From Pirellulaceae bacterium (GTDB lineage: Bacteria; Planctomycetota; Planctomycetia; Pirellulales; Pirellulaceae), in NCBI GenBank assembly GCA_023382975.1, contig JAHDXO010000022.1, forward strand, positions 1 to 64,000: a stretch of DNA of 64,000 bases, given 5' to 3'. The number at the start of each line of letters is the position of its first letter. Positions within the stretch are counted from its first letter, which is position 1. The notes beneath the pieces were generated by a model. That model was not told the origin of the DNA. It made no database searches and saw nothing but the letters and a program-made list of their open reading frames with translations. Both the position numbers and the translations under genes were made by a program. Below are positions 53,480 to 62,120 of this stretch, in pieces.

Positions 53480-55291
53480 GTGGCGGAGATCAAGGTGCGT
53501 GAGCGGTGGGGATCTCGGATTGGCGTGATTCTGGCGGTCGCCGGTTCGGCCGTGGGGCTGGGGAACTTCCTGCGGTTTCCCGGGAACGCCGCTCAGAACG
53601 GCGGCGGCGCGTTCATGCTGCCCTACTTCATTTCGCTGCTGGTGCTGGGGATTCCCATGTGCTGGGCCGAATGGACGATGGGCCGGTACGCGGGCGTGCG
53701 GGGATTCAATTCGGCTCCGGCGATCTACACGGTGATCTGGCGGAACCGGATCTCGAAGTACTTCGGTTCGCTGGCGGTGCTGATCCCGTTGGTGATCTAC
53801 ATGTATTACGTGCTGATCGAGGCCTGGTGCCTGGGCTACGCCATCAATTACCTGACGGGCTCGCTGATGTTGGGATCGGACGCTTCGAAGTACAGCGCGT
53901 TCTTCGCCAACTTTGTCGGCATCGAGTCGGATGGTGCGTTGTTGGCCGAAGGGAATCGCACCTGGCTGCTCGTTCTGATCGGAGTGTTCGTCTGCAATTT
54001 CATCCTGATCTACCGCGGCGTGAACAAGGGCATCGAGACGTTCTGCAAAGTGGCCATGCCGATCATGATCGTGCTGGGGCTGATCGTGTTGCTGCGAGTC
54101 CTGACGTTGGGGACGCCCGATCCGACAAAACCGGACCAGTCGGTGATCGGAGGGCTGGGGTTCATGTGGAATCCGCATCCCGAAAAGCTGTGGGACTTCC
54201 AGACGTGGCTGGCCGCGTCCGGCCAGATCTTCTTCAGTCTGTCGGTCGGGTTCGGCATCATCGTGAATTACGCCAGCTATCTGTCCGAGAAAGACGACTT
54301 GGCCCTCAGCGGCTTGACGTCCTGCAGCATGAACGAGTTCTTCGAAGTCTGTCTGGGCGGACTGATCACGCTGCCGGCGGCGTTCATTTTCCTGGGCGTG
54401 GCGGCCAGTGGTTTCACCGGTTCGACCTTCGCCCTCGGCTTTCAGGCGCTGCCGAACGTTTTTGCCATGATGCCCGCGGGGCAGTTCTTCGGGTTCCTGT
54501 GGTTTTTCATGCTCTTTGTGGCGGCGATCACCAGCAGCGTTTCGATGTTGCAGCCGGTGATCGCGTTTTTGGAGGAGGGATTCGCGCTGAAACGCCATGC
54601 CTCGGCCGCCGTGCTGGGCGTGCTGTCGGCGATGGGCTGCTTGTTCGTCCTGTACTTCTCGAAGAATCTGGTCGCGCTGGACATGATGGACTTCTGGGTA
54701 GGCAGCGTGGCGTTGTTCATGCTGGCGATGATTCAATCGTTCCTGTACGCTTGGATGTTCGGGATCAAGCGGGGCGACGAGGAACTGCACCGCGGCGCCC
54801 ACATCCGGATCCCGTGGGTGGTTCAGTTGATGCTCAAGTTCGTTGTTCCCGTGTACTTGGCGGCCATCTTCATCGGGTTCTGCTACCAGAAGCTGCCGAG
54901 TTTCGACAAGCCGGAGTTCGAGACTTCGGCCCGCCATGCCGCGTCGCTGTCGGACGGGCTGTTGTCGGAATCGTTGGCGGCGGAGTTTGCGAAGCGAGAG
55001 TTGATTCTGCCGGAGGAACCTGCGGTTCTCCGCGAACGCGGCGGAGCGGCCGACGAGAGCTGGCGGATTGTCGATGCGAGCGAGAATCTGCTGTACCGGA
55101 TCGTGCCCGGTCCGGACGGTCTGGTGATCAAGTCGCGTCAGCCAGGATATGTGGAATCGATCTCCCGCAGCCGCGTGGCCACGCTCACCGTGCTGTTCAT
55201 TTCCGTGCTATTCGGCTTTGTCTTGGTCCTGGTGCATATCGCCGGCCGACGCTGGCAGGCCGAGGGACGTTTTGAGAACATCCCCGCCTAA
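53480..55291 (+). CDS. Sodium-dependent neurotransmitter-symporter family (SNF) transporter
   Basis: A 603-residue inner-membrane symporter with the LeuT fold. The signature GVILAVAGSAVGLGNFLRFPG (residues 13-33) forms TM1 and one sodium site; NGGGAFMLPYF is the next motif. About 12 hydrophobic segments follow, the last one (VATLTVLFISVLFGFVLVLVHIAG) preceding the tail. A periplasmic or loop insertion of about 85 residues lies before it. The GTG start at 53480 is chosen for the gggagg site 7 bp upstream. The substrate, an amino acid or amine, is unknown. The gene is transcribed alone, divergent from the TIR gene. Confidence 0.92.
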   Translation: MAEIKVRERWGSRIGVILAVAGSAVGLGNFLRFPGNAAQNGGGAFMLPYFISLLVLGIPMCWAEWTMGRYAGVRGFNSAPAIYTVIWRNRISKYFGSLAVLIPLVIYMYYVLIEAWCLGYAINYLTGSLMLGSDASKYSAFFANFVGIESDGALLAEGNRTWLLVLIGVFVCNFILIYRGVNKGIETFCKVAMPIMIVLGLIVLLRVLTLGTPDPTKPDQSVIGGLGFMWNPHPEKLWDFQTWLAASGQIFFSLSVGFGIIVNYASYLSEKDDLALSGLTSCSMNEFFEVCLGGLITLPAAFIFLGVAASGFTGSTFALGFQALPNVFAMMPAGQFFGFLWFFMLFVAAITSSVSMLQPVIAFLEEGFALKRHASAAVLGVLSAMGCLFVLYFSKNLVALDMMDFWVGSVALFMLAMIQSFLYAWMFGIKRGDEELHRGAHIRIPWVVQLMLKFVVPVYLAAIFIGFCYQKLPSFDKPEFETSARHAASLSDGLLSESLAAEFAKRELILPEEPAVLRERGGAADESWRIVDASENLLYRIVPGPDGLVIKSRQPGYVESISRSRVATLTVLFISVLFGFVLVLVHIAGRRWQAEGRFENIPA

Positions 55292-55422
55292 TGCCAGATC
55301 CGGTTTGTTCACGGCCTCGGTCTTCCGCGCCCGCCGGGGCACGGCGATGACGATGCTGCTCACGGAAATCAAATCGCGGGAAGACGCAAGTCATTCACCT
55401 GCTCCGGTACGCGGTCGCATCG

Positions 55423-57405
55423 TCACTTGGCGGATTCCTCTTGCCTCGGCTTGATCACGATGGTCCAGTCGCCCTGCGTCTGGGGCTTCGAGGCGTGCAG
55501 GAAGATCCGTTGCAAGTTTGGTCCCCACGCGGCTTTCAGACTGGTGTCCTCCAGCGGGATCGTCTCGAACTGTGCCTGCAACTGGTCCGGATCGTAACAG
55601 ATTAGTAAGTCCACTCCGGCACGGGCCTTCCAGAGCCGAATTCGACCTTCGTCCAGCAACTCGACATCGCACGGCGTCATCAAGTGCTGCACGACGTCCG
55701 ACAATTCTTCGCGCAGCGTGAAACGATCGTGCAGTTGCAGACAATCGCCCCGCAGCAGGCGGACGGTCCGGGCCCAGGATTGGATTCCGGCTGCTTTGGG
55801 GTAGGCCGGGGCGATGTCGAGTTGCAGTTCGGCAACGGCGTCGTCGGCTCGGTACCGTACATCCGTCGCCGCGTATTGGCGGCCGGCTTGCTGCATGTGC
55901 CCGTTGACCGACGGCAGGTTGTGATAGGCCGACTGCATCGCCCAGATCTTGTATCGGTCGCCACTGAAAGTCTGCCGCGTGTAGACGGGGCGGCCGACAT
56001 CGATCAGCGCCGGCTGACCGTTCTGGTAGACGATGTAGTTTCCCACGTCGTTGTGGTTGTGGCTTTGGCCGTTGTGTCCGCCCCACGCTGCCACGTACAA
56101 CCCATCGGCCGTTCCGGCAGCGTCGCGGGCCGCCATCAACTGCAGATCGGCGTCGCCCAGCCAGACATCGCGCAGCAGCGACGGTTGAACGTTGGCGGAA
56201 CGCAGTTCCGCCAGATGGAAAATTGCGTACAACAGACGCATCATGGACCAAGGACCTCGCCGCTCGCCCCATAACTCGTCGCCGACCTGGCCGGATTGTG
56301 CCAGGGCCTGCATCGCCGTGTCTTCGATGCGCTGACCGTAGCGGAAGACCAGATCCCGCGGGATGTCCGAGCGAACGTCGCAATCCCCGACGCACACGAA
56401 AGCGTCCCCGGCCACGTGCATTCGATAGATGTAACGACCGATCTCCCGAACGGTCGCGTCATCGTACACGTCGAACTTGCCTTGCGTTGCGCTGTGCAGC
56501 AGTTCCAGATTGTCAAACAAGCTGGCGCCCGCCCGGCCCCAGTAGCTGGGCCCCTCGTCGCAGCTCCCGTCGGACGGATGAGGCACAAAGAAGCGATCCA
56601 GACTTCGCAGGACCTTCTGGACCAGTTCCTGTCGGCGTGCGTCATCCTCTTCCAGCAGAAGCGTGGCGGCCAGCACATTCGAATTGATCCAGGGGTTCCA
56701 GTTGTTGGGCCGTCCCGCGCCGCGGAATCCCATCCAGCCGAAATCGTCGCGCTCCAGATAGGGCGTCAGGATGCGGCGGTCGATTTCATGCCTCACCCGG
56801 CGGCAGATCAGCGGCGAAATCCCATTCAGACGGTCCTCGAGCAAATAGACGACCCAAGCCAACGAGCTGGCCGTCTCTGCGGAGAACAGCGCGACGACGG
56901 GTTCGGTCGCATCCGGCAATCCGACTCCCGCGCGCTGCACGCCGACATGGGCGGGCCAGGTCCACGAGGTTTCCTCGCAGATGGCCCAAATCACGTTGGC
57001 CAACGGGTCCAGAAACCGGCCGTCGTCCTGGACGCATTCGGCCAACGCCAACCCGTTCAGCATGGCACGTCGTTGCATCCACACGTCCTGGTAGCGGTCG
57101 CGATTGCCGTTGCGGCGGAATTCCAGATACAGCGTTGCCGGGAGAGTGGGCACATCTCGAGCGGCGTATTCCTCGGCCAGCTTCAAGATTGCTTCGCGAG
57201 CGTCCCGCGGGACGTGGTCCCACGCTTCCCGCTCGCCTGCCCTGGCAAACGGCCGCCACGCGGCAGCCGACAGCAGACTCGACGCCGCTCCGGCTTGCGA
57301 GAATCGCTCGGCCAGCGACGCGTTTTCCGCCGCCCCCGCCGTCACGTGAACTGCCCCCGCCAACAGCAACATGCAAGCCGCGTGCGCACCAATCCGTGTC
57401 TTCAT
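55423..57405 (-). CDS. Heparinase II/III family exported protein
   Basis: A 660-residue protein with a signal peptide (MKTRIGAHAACMLLLAGAVHVTAGA). Residues 30-380 form the (alpha/alpha) toroid seen in heparinase II/III-like lyases (RRNGNRDRYQDVW; NNWNPWINSNVL). From 400 on, the beta-sandwich carries AWGGHNGQSHNHNDVGNYIVY, a motif rich in histidine typical of the family's active site. It would cleave acidic polysaccharides in the periplasm. The start at 57405 has a ggggag site; a longer frame extends to 57486. It is divergent to the beta-helix gene. Confidence 0.85.
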   Translation of the reverse strand: MKTRIGAHAACMLLLAGAVHVTAGAAENASLAERFSQAGAASSLLSAAAWRPFARAGEREAWDHVPRDAREAILKLAEEYAARDVPTLPATLYLEFRRNGNRDRYQDVWMQRRAMLNGLALAECVQDDGRFLDPLANVIWAICEETSWTWPAHVGVQRAGVGLPDATEPVVALFSAETASSLAWVVYLLEDRLNGISPLICRRVRHEIDRRILTPYLERDDFGWMGFRGAGRPNNWNPWINSNVLAATLLLEEDDARRQELVQKVLRSLDRFFVPHPSDGSCDEGPSYWGRAGASLFDNLELLHSATQGKFDVYDDATVREIGRYIYRMHVAGDAFVCVGDCDVRSDIPRDLVFRYGQRIEDTAMQALAQSGQVGDELWGERRGPWSMMRLLYAIFHLAELRSANVQPSLLRDVWLGDADLQLMAARDAAGTADGLYVAAWGGHNGQSHNHNDVGNYIVYQNGQPALIDVGRPVYTRQTFSGDRYKIWAMQSAYHNLPSVNGHMQQAGRQYAATDVRYRADDAVAELQLDIAPAYPKAAGIQSWARTVRLLRGDCLQLHDRFTLREELSDVVQHLMTPCDVELLDEGRIRLWKARAGVDLLICYDPDQLQAQFETIPLEDTSLKAAWGPNLQRIFLHASKPQTQGDWTIVIKPRQEESAK

Positions 57406-57649
57406 CGAACATGCTCCCCGAATGCTAGGAACCACAACCATGATTGTCTCGTGCCGAGTATAGCCGATGGGAATCCGAGAAAGCACCCGCCCAAATCAAG
57501 GGGCAGTGAACTGTGGAACGCATCTTTCATCGCCCACAGCTTGCTCGTCCAAAGTGCGGTCGACGATTGCTTGCGGATAGGTTGGGTCGATTCGCCGGTT
57601 GCGATACAATGCACCCGGCACCGTTTCAGTTTTTTGGGAGGCACAGGCC

Positions 57650-58960
57650 ATGGGTTGCAAGCGATTCGGACAGAGTGGCAGATTCTGGGGTTTGACTTGT
57701 CTGTTGTTGGTATCGCCGATCGTTGAAGCCCGGGAAATCCACGTCAACCATCAGACGGGCAGCGACCAGAACCCGGGAACGGCGCAGGCCCCGTTGCAGT
57801 CGGCGCGGAGAGCGGTGGCGATGGCCGAGGCGGGAGATGTCGTTCATCTGCTGCCGGAAAATGCGGTCTACCGAGAAATGATTACGATCGCCGACAAACG
57901 CGACATCACGATCGAAGGCCACGACTGTACGGTCAGCGGTGCCGATCCGCTCCCGGCCGATCCGGCCCAGTGGGAATCCGTGGGCCACGAATTGCACCGC
58001 ATCCGGCTCCGGCGGACGATGCAGGACCGGCACATCCTGGTGGTCGACGGCAAGGCGCAGACCATGGGCCGGACCAAGTACATGCTCAACCCGCTGGCCA
58101 CCCTCATCCGACAGGAAGGATTCGAGGCCTTTCGCAACGAGTTGGCGGCGCAGTATCCCAAGCCGCAGGATCTGCAGGAAGGGCAGTTCGCTTGGGAGCC
58201 GATCGACGAACGCTCAGGCTGGCTGTACGTGAAAGGACCGCTCGACAAGTTGGAATGGGCGGTGCGTTCGCAGGGGATCTACACGGAGCGGGAAGTCCAC
58301 AACGTCACGATCCGCAACCTGCACGCGCGCCACGCCCTGAACGATGGCTTCAACATCCACGGCAATGCGCAGAACATCCGCCTGGAACACGTCAGCGGCA
58401 ACGAGTGCTTCGACAACGGCATCAGCCCGCACGGCGCCTGCTCGTTTAGCGTCGATGACAGCCGCTTCCTGCGCAACGAAATGGCCGTGGGCAACGACTT
58501 CCTGACCGAAACGCAGTTCCGCCGCTGCACCATCGGCGAGAGCGTCCAGGAGGAGATCGTGATCCTTGGCGGGCGGCATTTGTTCGAGGACTGCACGATC
58601 CTCGCGACCGGCCCCGTAGCCGTCCGCCTGGGCTACAGCCGGCCGGGCCCCGGCCGAAAAATGGCTCTTGAAGAAATCGCCGCGTCGGGTAAGGACCAAG
58701 ACATGAAGCCGCAGTACACCTTTCGACGCTGCACGCTCCAGGGTGTTGCGGGCAAGCCCCGGGGCTTTGTCGTGGGCCCGGACATCAGCGTCGTCATCGA
58801 GAAATGCGCGCTCACGGGAATCGAATTCCAAGTGGACGCAAGAGCCCATGTCCAGGTGACGGACAGTACGCTGGACGGCAGGACGCTGACAGAAGAAACC
58901 ATGAGACGCCCTCGAGACGGGAGCTTCCGAGGACGTCCGAAAGGACCGATCCAGCCATGA
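57650..58960 (+). CDS. Exported right-handed beta-helix protein
   Basis: A 436-residue protein. The signal peptide ends near VEA (residue 26), and the mature part begins with HVNHQTGSDQNPGTAQAPLQSARRAV, typical of DUF1565/pectate-lyase-like beta-helix proteins. Repeated coils follow (ITIEGHDCTVSGA; VTIRNLHARHALNDGFNI; NIRLEHVSGNECFDNGIS). Such folds bind or cleave polysaccharides, but no catalytic motif stood out. The start at 57650 is fixed by ttgggagg. Its stop overlaps the start of the sulfatase by 4 bp (ATGA), so the two should act together. Confidence 0.82.
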   Translation: MGCKRFGQSGRFWGLTCLLLVSPIVEAREIHVNHQTGSDQNPGTAQAPLQSARRAVAMAEAGDVVHLLPENAVYREMITIADKRDITIEGHDCTVSGADPLPADPAQWESVGHELHRIRLRRTMQDRHILVVDGKAQTMGRTKYMLNPLATLIRQEGFEAFRNELAAQYPKPQDLQEGQFAWEPIDERSGWLYVKGPLDKLEWAVRSQGIYTEREVHNVTIRNLHARHALNDGFNIHGNAQNIRLEHVSGNECFDNGISPHGACSFSVDDSRFLRNEMAVGNDFLTETQFRRCTIGESVQEEIVILGGRHLFEDCTILATGPVAVRLGYSRPGPGRKMALEEIAASGKDQDMKPQYTFRRCTLQGVAGKPRGFVVGPDISVVIEKCALTGIEFQVDARAHVQVTDSTLDGRTLTEETMRRPRDGSFRGRPKGPIQP

Positions 58961-60345
58961 AGTCGAGATATGTCCCGCCCGCGTTGCTAAGCGTGGCGGT
59001 GCTGACGGTGTCCCTTGCCGCTTCGGATCCGCCGCGGCCGAACCTGCTGCTGCTGTTCGTGGACAACGTCGGGTACGGAGATCTCGGCTGCTACGGCAAC
59101 CGCGATGCGATCACGCCGCGAATCGACCGCTTGGCGAGCGAAGGCGTGCGGTGTCTGGACTTCTACATCGCTTCGCCAAGCTGCTCGCCGTCGCGCGGTG
59201 CGATCCTCACCGGCCGTCATCCCGAGCGCAACGGGCTGAACTACCAGATGAGTTCCAACGTGAACGCAAGGGGCGAGGGGCTGCCGGTTACAGAGAGAAT
59301 TCTGCCCCAGTACCTGAAGCCGCTGGGGTATGCCTGCGGCGCGTTCGGTAAATGGAACATCGGCTTCGAGCCGGGGCAACGGCCGACCGAACGCGGCTTC
59401 GACGAGTTCCTCGGCCATCAATCGGGGAACATCCACTACTATAAGCATCTGTACCACGGTCAGAACGATATGCGGCGAGGCACCGAGGCGGTGGACCTGC
59501 GCGGACAGTACAGCACCGACGTGTTCGCGGACGCCGCCTGCGACTTCATCGGTCGATGCGCCGATCAGTCTTGGTTCGTTTACCTGCCGTTCAATGCGGC
59601 CCACTTCATCGGTCCGCACAACGTTGAGCCGGGCGAGAAAGTCCAATGGCAGGCGCCCGCGTCGGCGTTGGCGCGGCATGGCTGCCGGCCGGACGAGCCC
59701 GATCAGCGAAAGCGGTTTCACGCCGTGCTCACCGCGCTGGACGACGCCGTGGGACGCGTGCTCGATACGGTGGACGGATTGGGCTTGCGCGAGCGCACTC
59801 TGGTCATGTTCATCTCCGACAACGGAGCGTTCATGCTGCCCGGCCGCGGACTGGAGGTCCAATCGAACGCTCCGTTGCGCGGCGGAGGCGTGACCGTGTG
59901 CGAAGGCGGCGTGCGAGTGCCGGCGGTATTCCGCTGGCCGGGCCATCTGCCGGCCGGGGAGGTCAACCGCGTGATGCTTTCGAGCCTGGACATCGTGCCG
60001 TTGGCCATGTCCGTCGCCGGCGGCACGCTGCCGGGCGACCGCGTCTTCGACGGCCGCGACCCGCTGCCGGCGTTGCAGGGCAAGTCGCCGTCGCCGCACG
60101 ATGCGTTGCACTGGATCTGGAACCAAGGGCGAAACGAACAGTGGCGCGGGATGCGCGAGGGAGATTTCAAACTCCTGCGCGCCAGCGACCGAGGATCATG
60201 GCAATTGTTCGATCTGTCGCAAGACATCGGCGAGCAGACCGACCTGGCGGCAAGCCATCCGCAGAAGCTCCAGGAACTGGTCCGCCATTTCGGACAATGG
60301 CAAGCCGATATCGCCGCAGATCGTGGGAACAATGCTGCTGATTAG
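58957..60345 (+). CDS. Exported type I sulfatase
   Basis: A 462-residue sulfatase with a signal peptide (MKSRYVPPALLSVAVLTVSLA). The maturation motif C76-S-P-S-R80 (SCSPSRGAILTGRHPERNG) marks the cysteine turned into formylglycine. The first metal site reads VDNVGYGDL (DN in place of the more common DD), and a second site is SDNGAFML near residue 287. It removes sulfate esters from polysaccharides outside the cytoplasm. The start overlaps the beta-helix stop (ATGA). A separate sulfatase-maturing enzyme is not in the window. Confidence 0.93.
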   Translation: MKSRYVPPALLSVAVLTVSLAASDPPRPNLLLLFVDNVGYGDLGCYGNRDAITPRIDRLASEGVRCLDFYIASPSCSPSRGAILTGRHPERNGLNYQMSSNVNARGEGLPVTERILPQYLKPLGYACGAFGKWNIGFEPGQRPTERGFDEFLGHQSGNIHYYKHLYHGQNDMRRGTEAVDLRGQYSTDVFADAACDFIGRCADQSWFVYLPFNAAHFIGPHNVEPGEKVQWQAPASALARHGCRPDEPDQRKRFHAVLTALDDAVGRVLDTVDGLGLRERTLVMFISDNGAFMLPGRGLEVQSNAPLRGGGVTVCEGGVRVPAVFRWPGHLPAGEVNRVMLSSLDIVPLAMSVAGGTLPGDRVFDGRDPLPALQGKSPSPHDALHWIWNQGRNEQWRGMREGDFKLLRASDRGSWQLFDLSQDIGEQTDLAASHPQKLQELVRHFGQWQADIAADRGNNAAD

Positions 60346-60397
60346 AGACCATCAGCCGTGGATTTCACCGGTCGCAGTTGCGAGGAGTAGCAGACGC

Positions 60398-60901
60398 ATG
60401 ATCCAGCCGACAAAGCGGCTTATCTTCCGGCAGTGGTTGCCGGACGATTGGCTTCGATTCAAACCGATCGCCAACGATCCGCGAGTGGTTCGGTACGTTG
60501 TTCAGGGTGGGGTTCCCACCGACGAGCAGATTCGAGCCCATATCGAAGCGGCCAGGAAACGGTATTTGGACGAAGGCTTCTGCCTCTGGCCGCTCGTTTA
60601 CAGGGCGAACCATGAGTTGATCGGGTTTTGTGGGCTCGACTACCTATGGGACGGCCCGGACATCGAAATCGGCTACTGGCTGGCGCATGCCTACTGGGGC
60701 AACGGCCTGGCGACCGAGGCCGCCCAGGCGGTAATGGAGTACGGCTTCGGGAAACTCGGCTTGCAGCGAATCGTGGCGGTCTCGCATCCCGAAAACCGAG
60801 CATCGCTTCGTGTGCTGCAAAAGCTGGGAATGACATTCGAGCGGATGGCCGTCCATCAAGGCGTCGAACACGTGCTGTACTCGAAGTCCGGTGCATTGTG
60901 A
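60398..60901 (+). CDS. GNAT-family N-acetyltransferase (RimJ/RimL-like)
   Basis: A 167-residue acetyltransferase. The fold runs from TKRLIFRQWLPDDWLRFKPI to IEIGYWLAHAYWGNGLATEA (acetyl-CoA-binding motif A, with WGNGLA as the Q/RxxGxG/A equivalent) and HPENRASLRVLQKLGM near the C-terminus, all of which are classic GNAT_3 features. A gaggag site lies 11 bp before the ATG at 60398. The gene follows the sulfatase after 52 bp. Its substrate is unknown. The longer frame upstream is a shadow of the sulfatase gene. Confidence 0.88.
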   Translation: MIQPTKRLIFRQWLPDDWLRFKPIANDPRVVRYVVQGGVPTDEQIRAHIEAARKRYLDEGFCLWPLVYRANHELIGFCGLDYLWDGPDIEIGYWLAHAYWGNGLATEAAQAVMEYGFGKLGLQRIVAVSHPENRASLRVLQKLGMTFERMAVHQGVEHVLYSKSGAL

Positions 60902-60945
60902 CAGCGGCAACACGAAATCGCATCGCCGGCAATCCTGAGAGCAAC

Positions 60946-62115
60946 TCACCACGTTTCGGCGAGCCGGACCATGGTTTCGTAGTTGTTCAGCGTGGTTCCG
61001 GTGATCGATCGCCCATACGGAGCGGCGCTGGGCATCAGGACGAAGCCGCGTCCTTCGCCGGCGGTGCCTTCCTCCAACGCTTGCCGCACCTTGGCCTCGA
61101 AGCGTGCCGGAGGCAGACTTTCGATGTCGGCGATCTCGATGTTTCCGAACAGCACCAGTTGCTTCCCGTAACGCTGTCGGACGTAACGCAACTCCACATC
61201 GCCTTGCGGAGGCGGTTCGATGGGGTCGATCGCATCCGGCGCCATGCCCGCGATGTGATCGAGCACGTCGCGAAGACGACCGTGAGCGTGGATACGGGCA
61301 AAACCGCCGCTGGCCTGAATGCTGCGGACCATGGGCTCGACATAACGCACTACATATTCGTCGAACAGCCGTGGCGGCAAGTAGGGCGGGCTCGCGTACT
61401 CGGGTCCGTAGATGCGCCATAGCCGCCCCGGCAGAAGTCGGCTCACCTGCTGCGTCCGCTCGTGAATCCGTCGCGCCATCTTCTCCAGCAGGCGGTGAAA
61501 CAAGGCGGGTTCCGTCAACGCGATCACGGTGTAGTCCTCCATGCGAAACAACGAAGCGGCTGCGCAGAGCGGATCCTCGGTGTCGATCATGACGATGCCT
61601 CGGTGCCCCAAGCGGGCTTCTTCGGCCTCCAGGGGCGAAACGTCCAGCGATTCGGCGAACGCTTCGTCCGGGATCGTCAGGTACGCTTTCAAATCGTCGG
61701 TGTCTTTCAGCAGCGGCTCGGTCGTCCAGACCGTGTCGAGATCTCGCTGTCGCCGAGTCGTCTGCGTCATGATCCGCCCAGCGATGGTGACCGTGGTCCG
61801 AGTGAAGCGGCAATCGTCTTCCTCCCAGGATCGCTCCTGGAAAAATTCCTGCCGGACCGGACCGGTGGCCGAACCCGTCGGATCGATCGACCGCGCACGA
61901 ACCGGACTCATCATGCGAATGATGTCCGTTCGCTCTTCCGCCAATTGCAGCAGCGGACACCAATCCGGCGAGTTGTAGATGTTGTACGGGTCGGGATTGC
62001 TGGGATCGACCTGGAACCCTCCGACTTCGTACAGACACACCGCCGGCCGGTCGACCGGTTCGCCTCGCAGGGTCGCCATCAAGCGTTCGCGGCGGCTGAG
62101 CATGATCGCAGGCAT
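60946..62115 (-). CDS. Uroporphyrinogen decarboxylase-like (URO-D superfamily) protein
   Basis: A 389-residue protein that starts MPAIMLSRRERLMATLRGEPVDRPAVCLYEVGG, the typical beginning of URO-D/MtaA-like proteins found near catabolic gene clusters. The C-terminal half has the barrel signatures (GGFARIHAHGRLRDVLDHIAGMAPDAIDPIEPPPQGDVEL; LVLFGNIE). Many planctomycete members are methyltransferase-like and of unknown substrate, not heme-pathway enzymes. The start at 62115 lies 5 bp after the stop of the GH89 gene, so the two are co-transcribed; MLSRR at 62103 is an alternative. Confidence 0.85.
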   Translation of the reverse strand: MPAIMLSRRERLMATLRGEPVDRPAVCLYEVGGFQVDPSNPDPYNIYNSPDWCPLLQLAEERTDIIRMMSPVRARSIDPTGSATGPVRQEFFQERSWEEDDCRFTRTTVTIAGRIMTQTTRRQRDLDTVWTTEPLLKDTDDLKAYLTIPDEAFAESLDVSPLEAEEARLGHRGIVMIDTEDPLCAAASLFRMEDYTVIALTEPALFHRLLEKMARRIHERTQQVSRLLPGRLWRIYGPEYASPPYLPPRLFDEYVVRYVEPMVRSIQASGGFARIHAHGRLRDVLDHIAGMAPDAIDPIEPPPQGDVELRYVRQRYGKQLVLFGNIEIADIESLPPARFEAKVRQALEEGTAGEGRGFVLMPSAAPYGRSITGTTLNNYETMVRLAETW

Positions 62116-62120
62116 CCGTT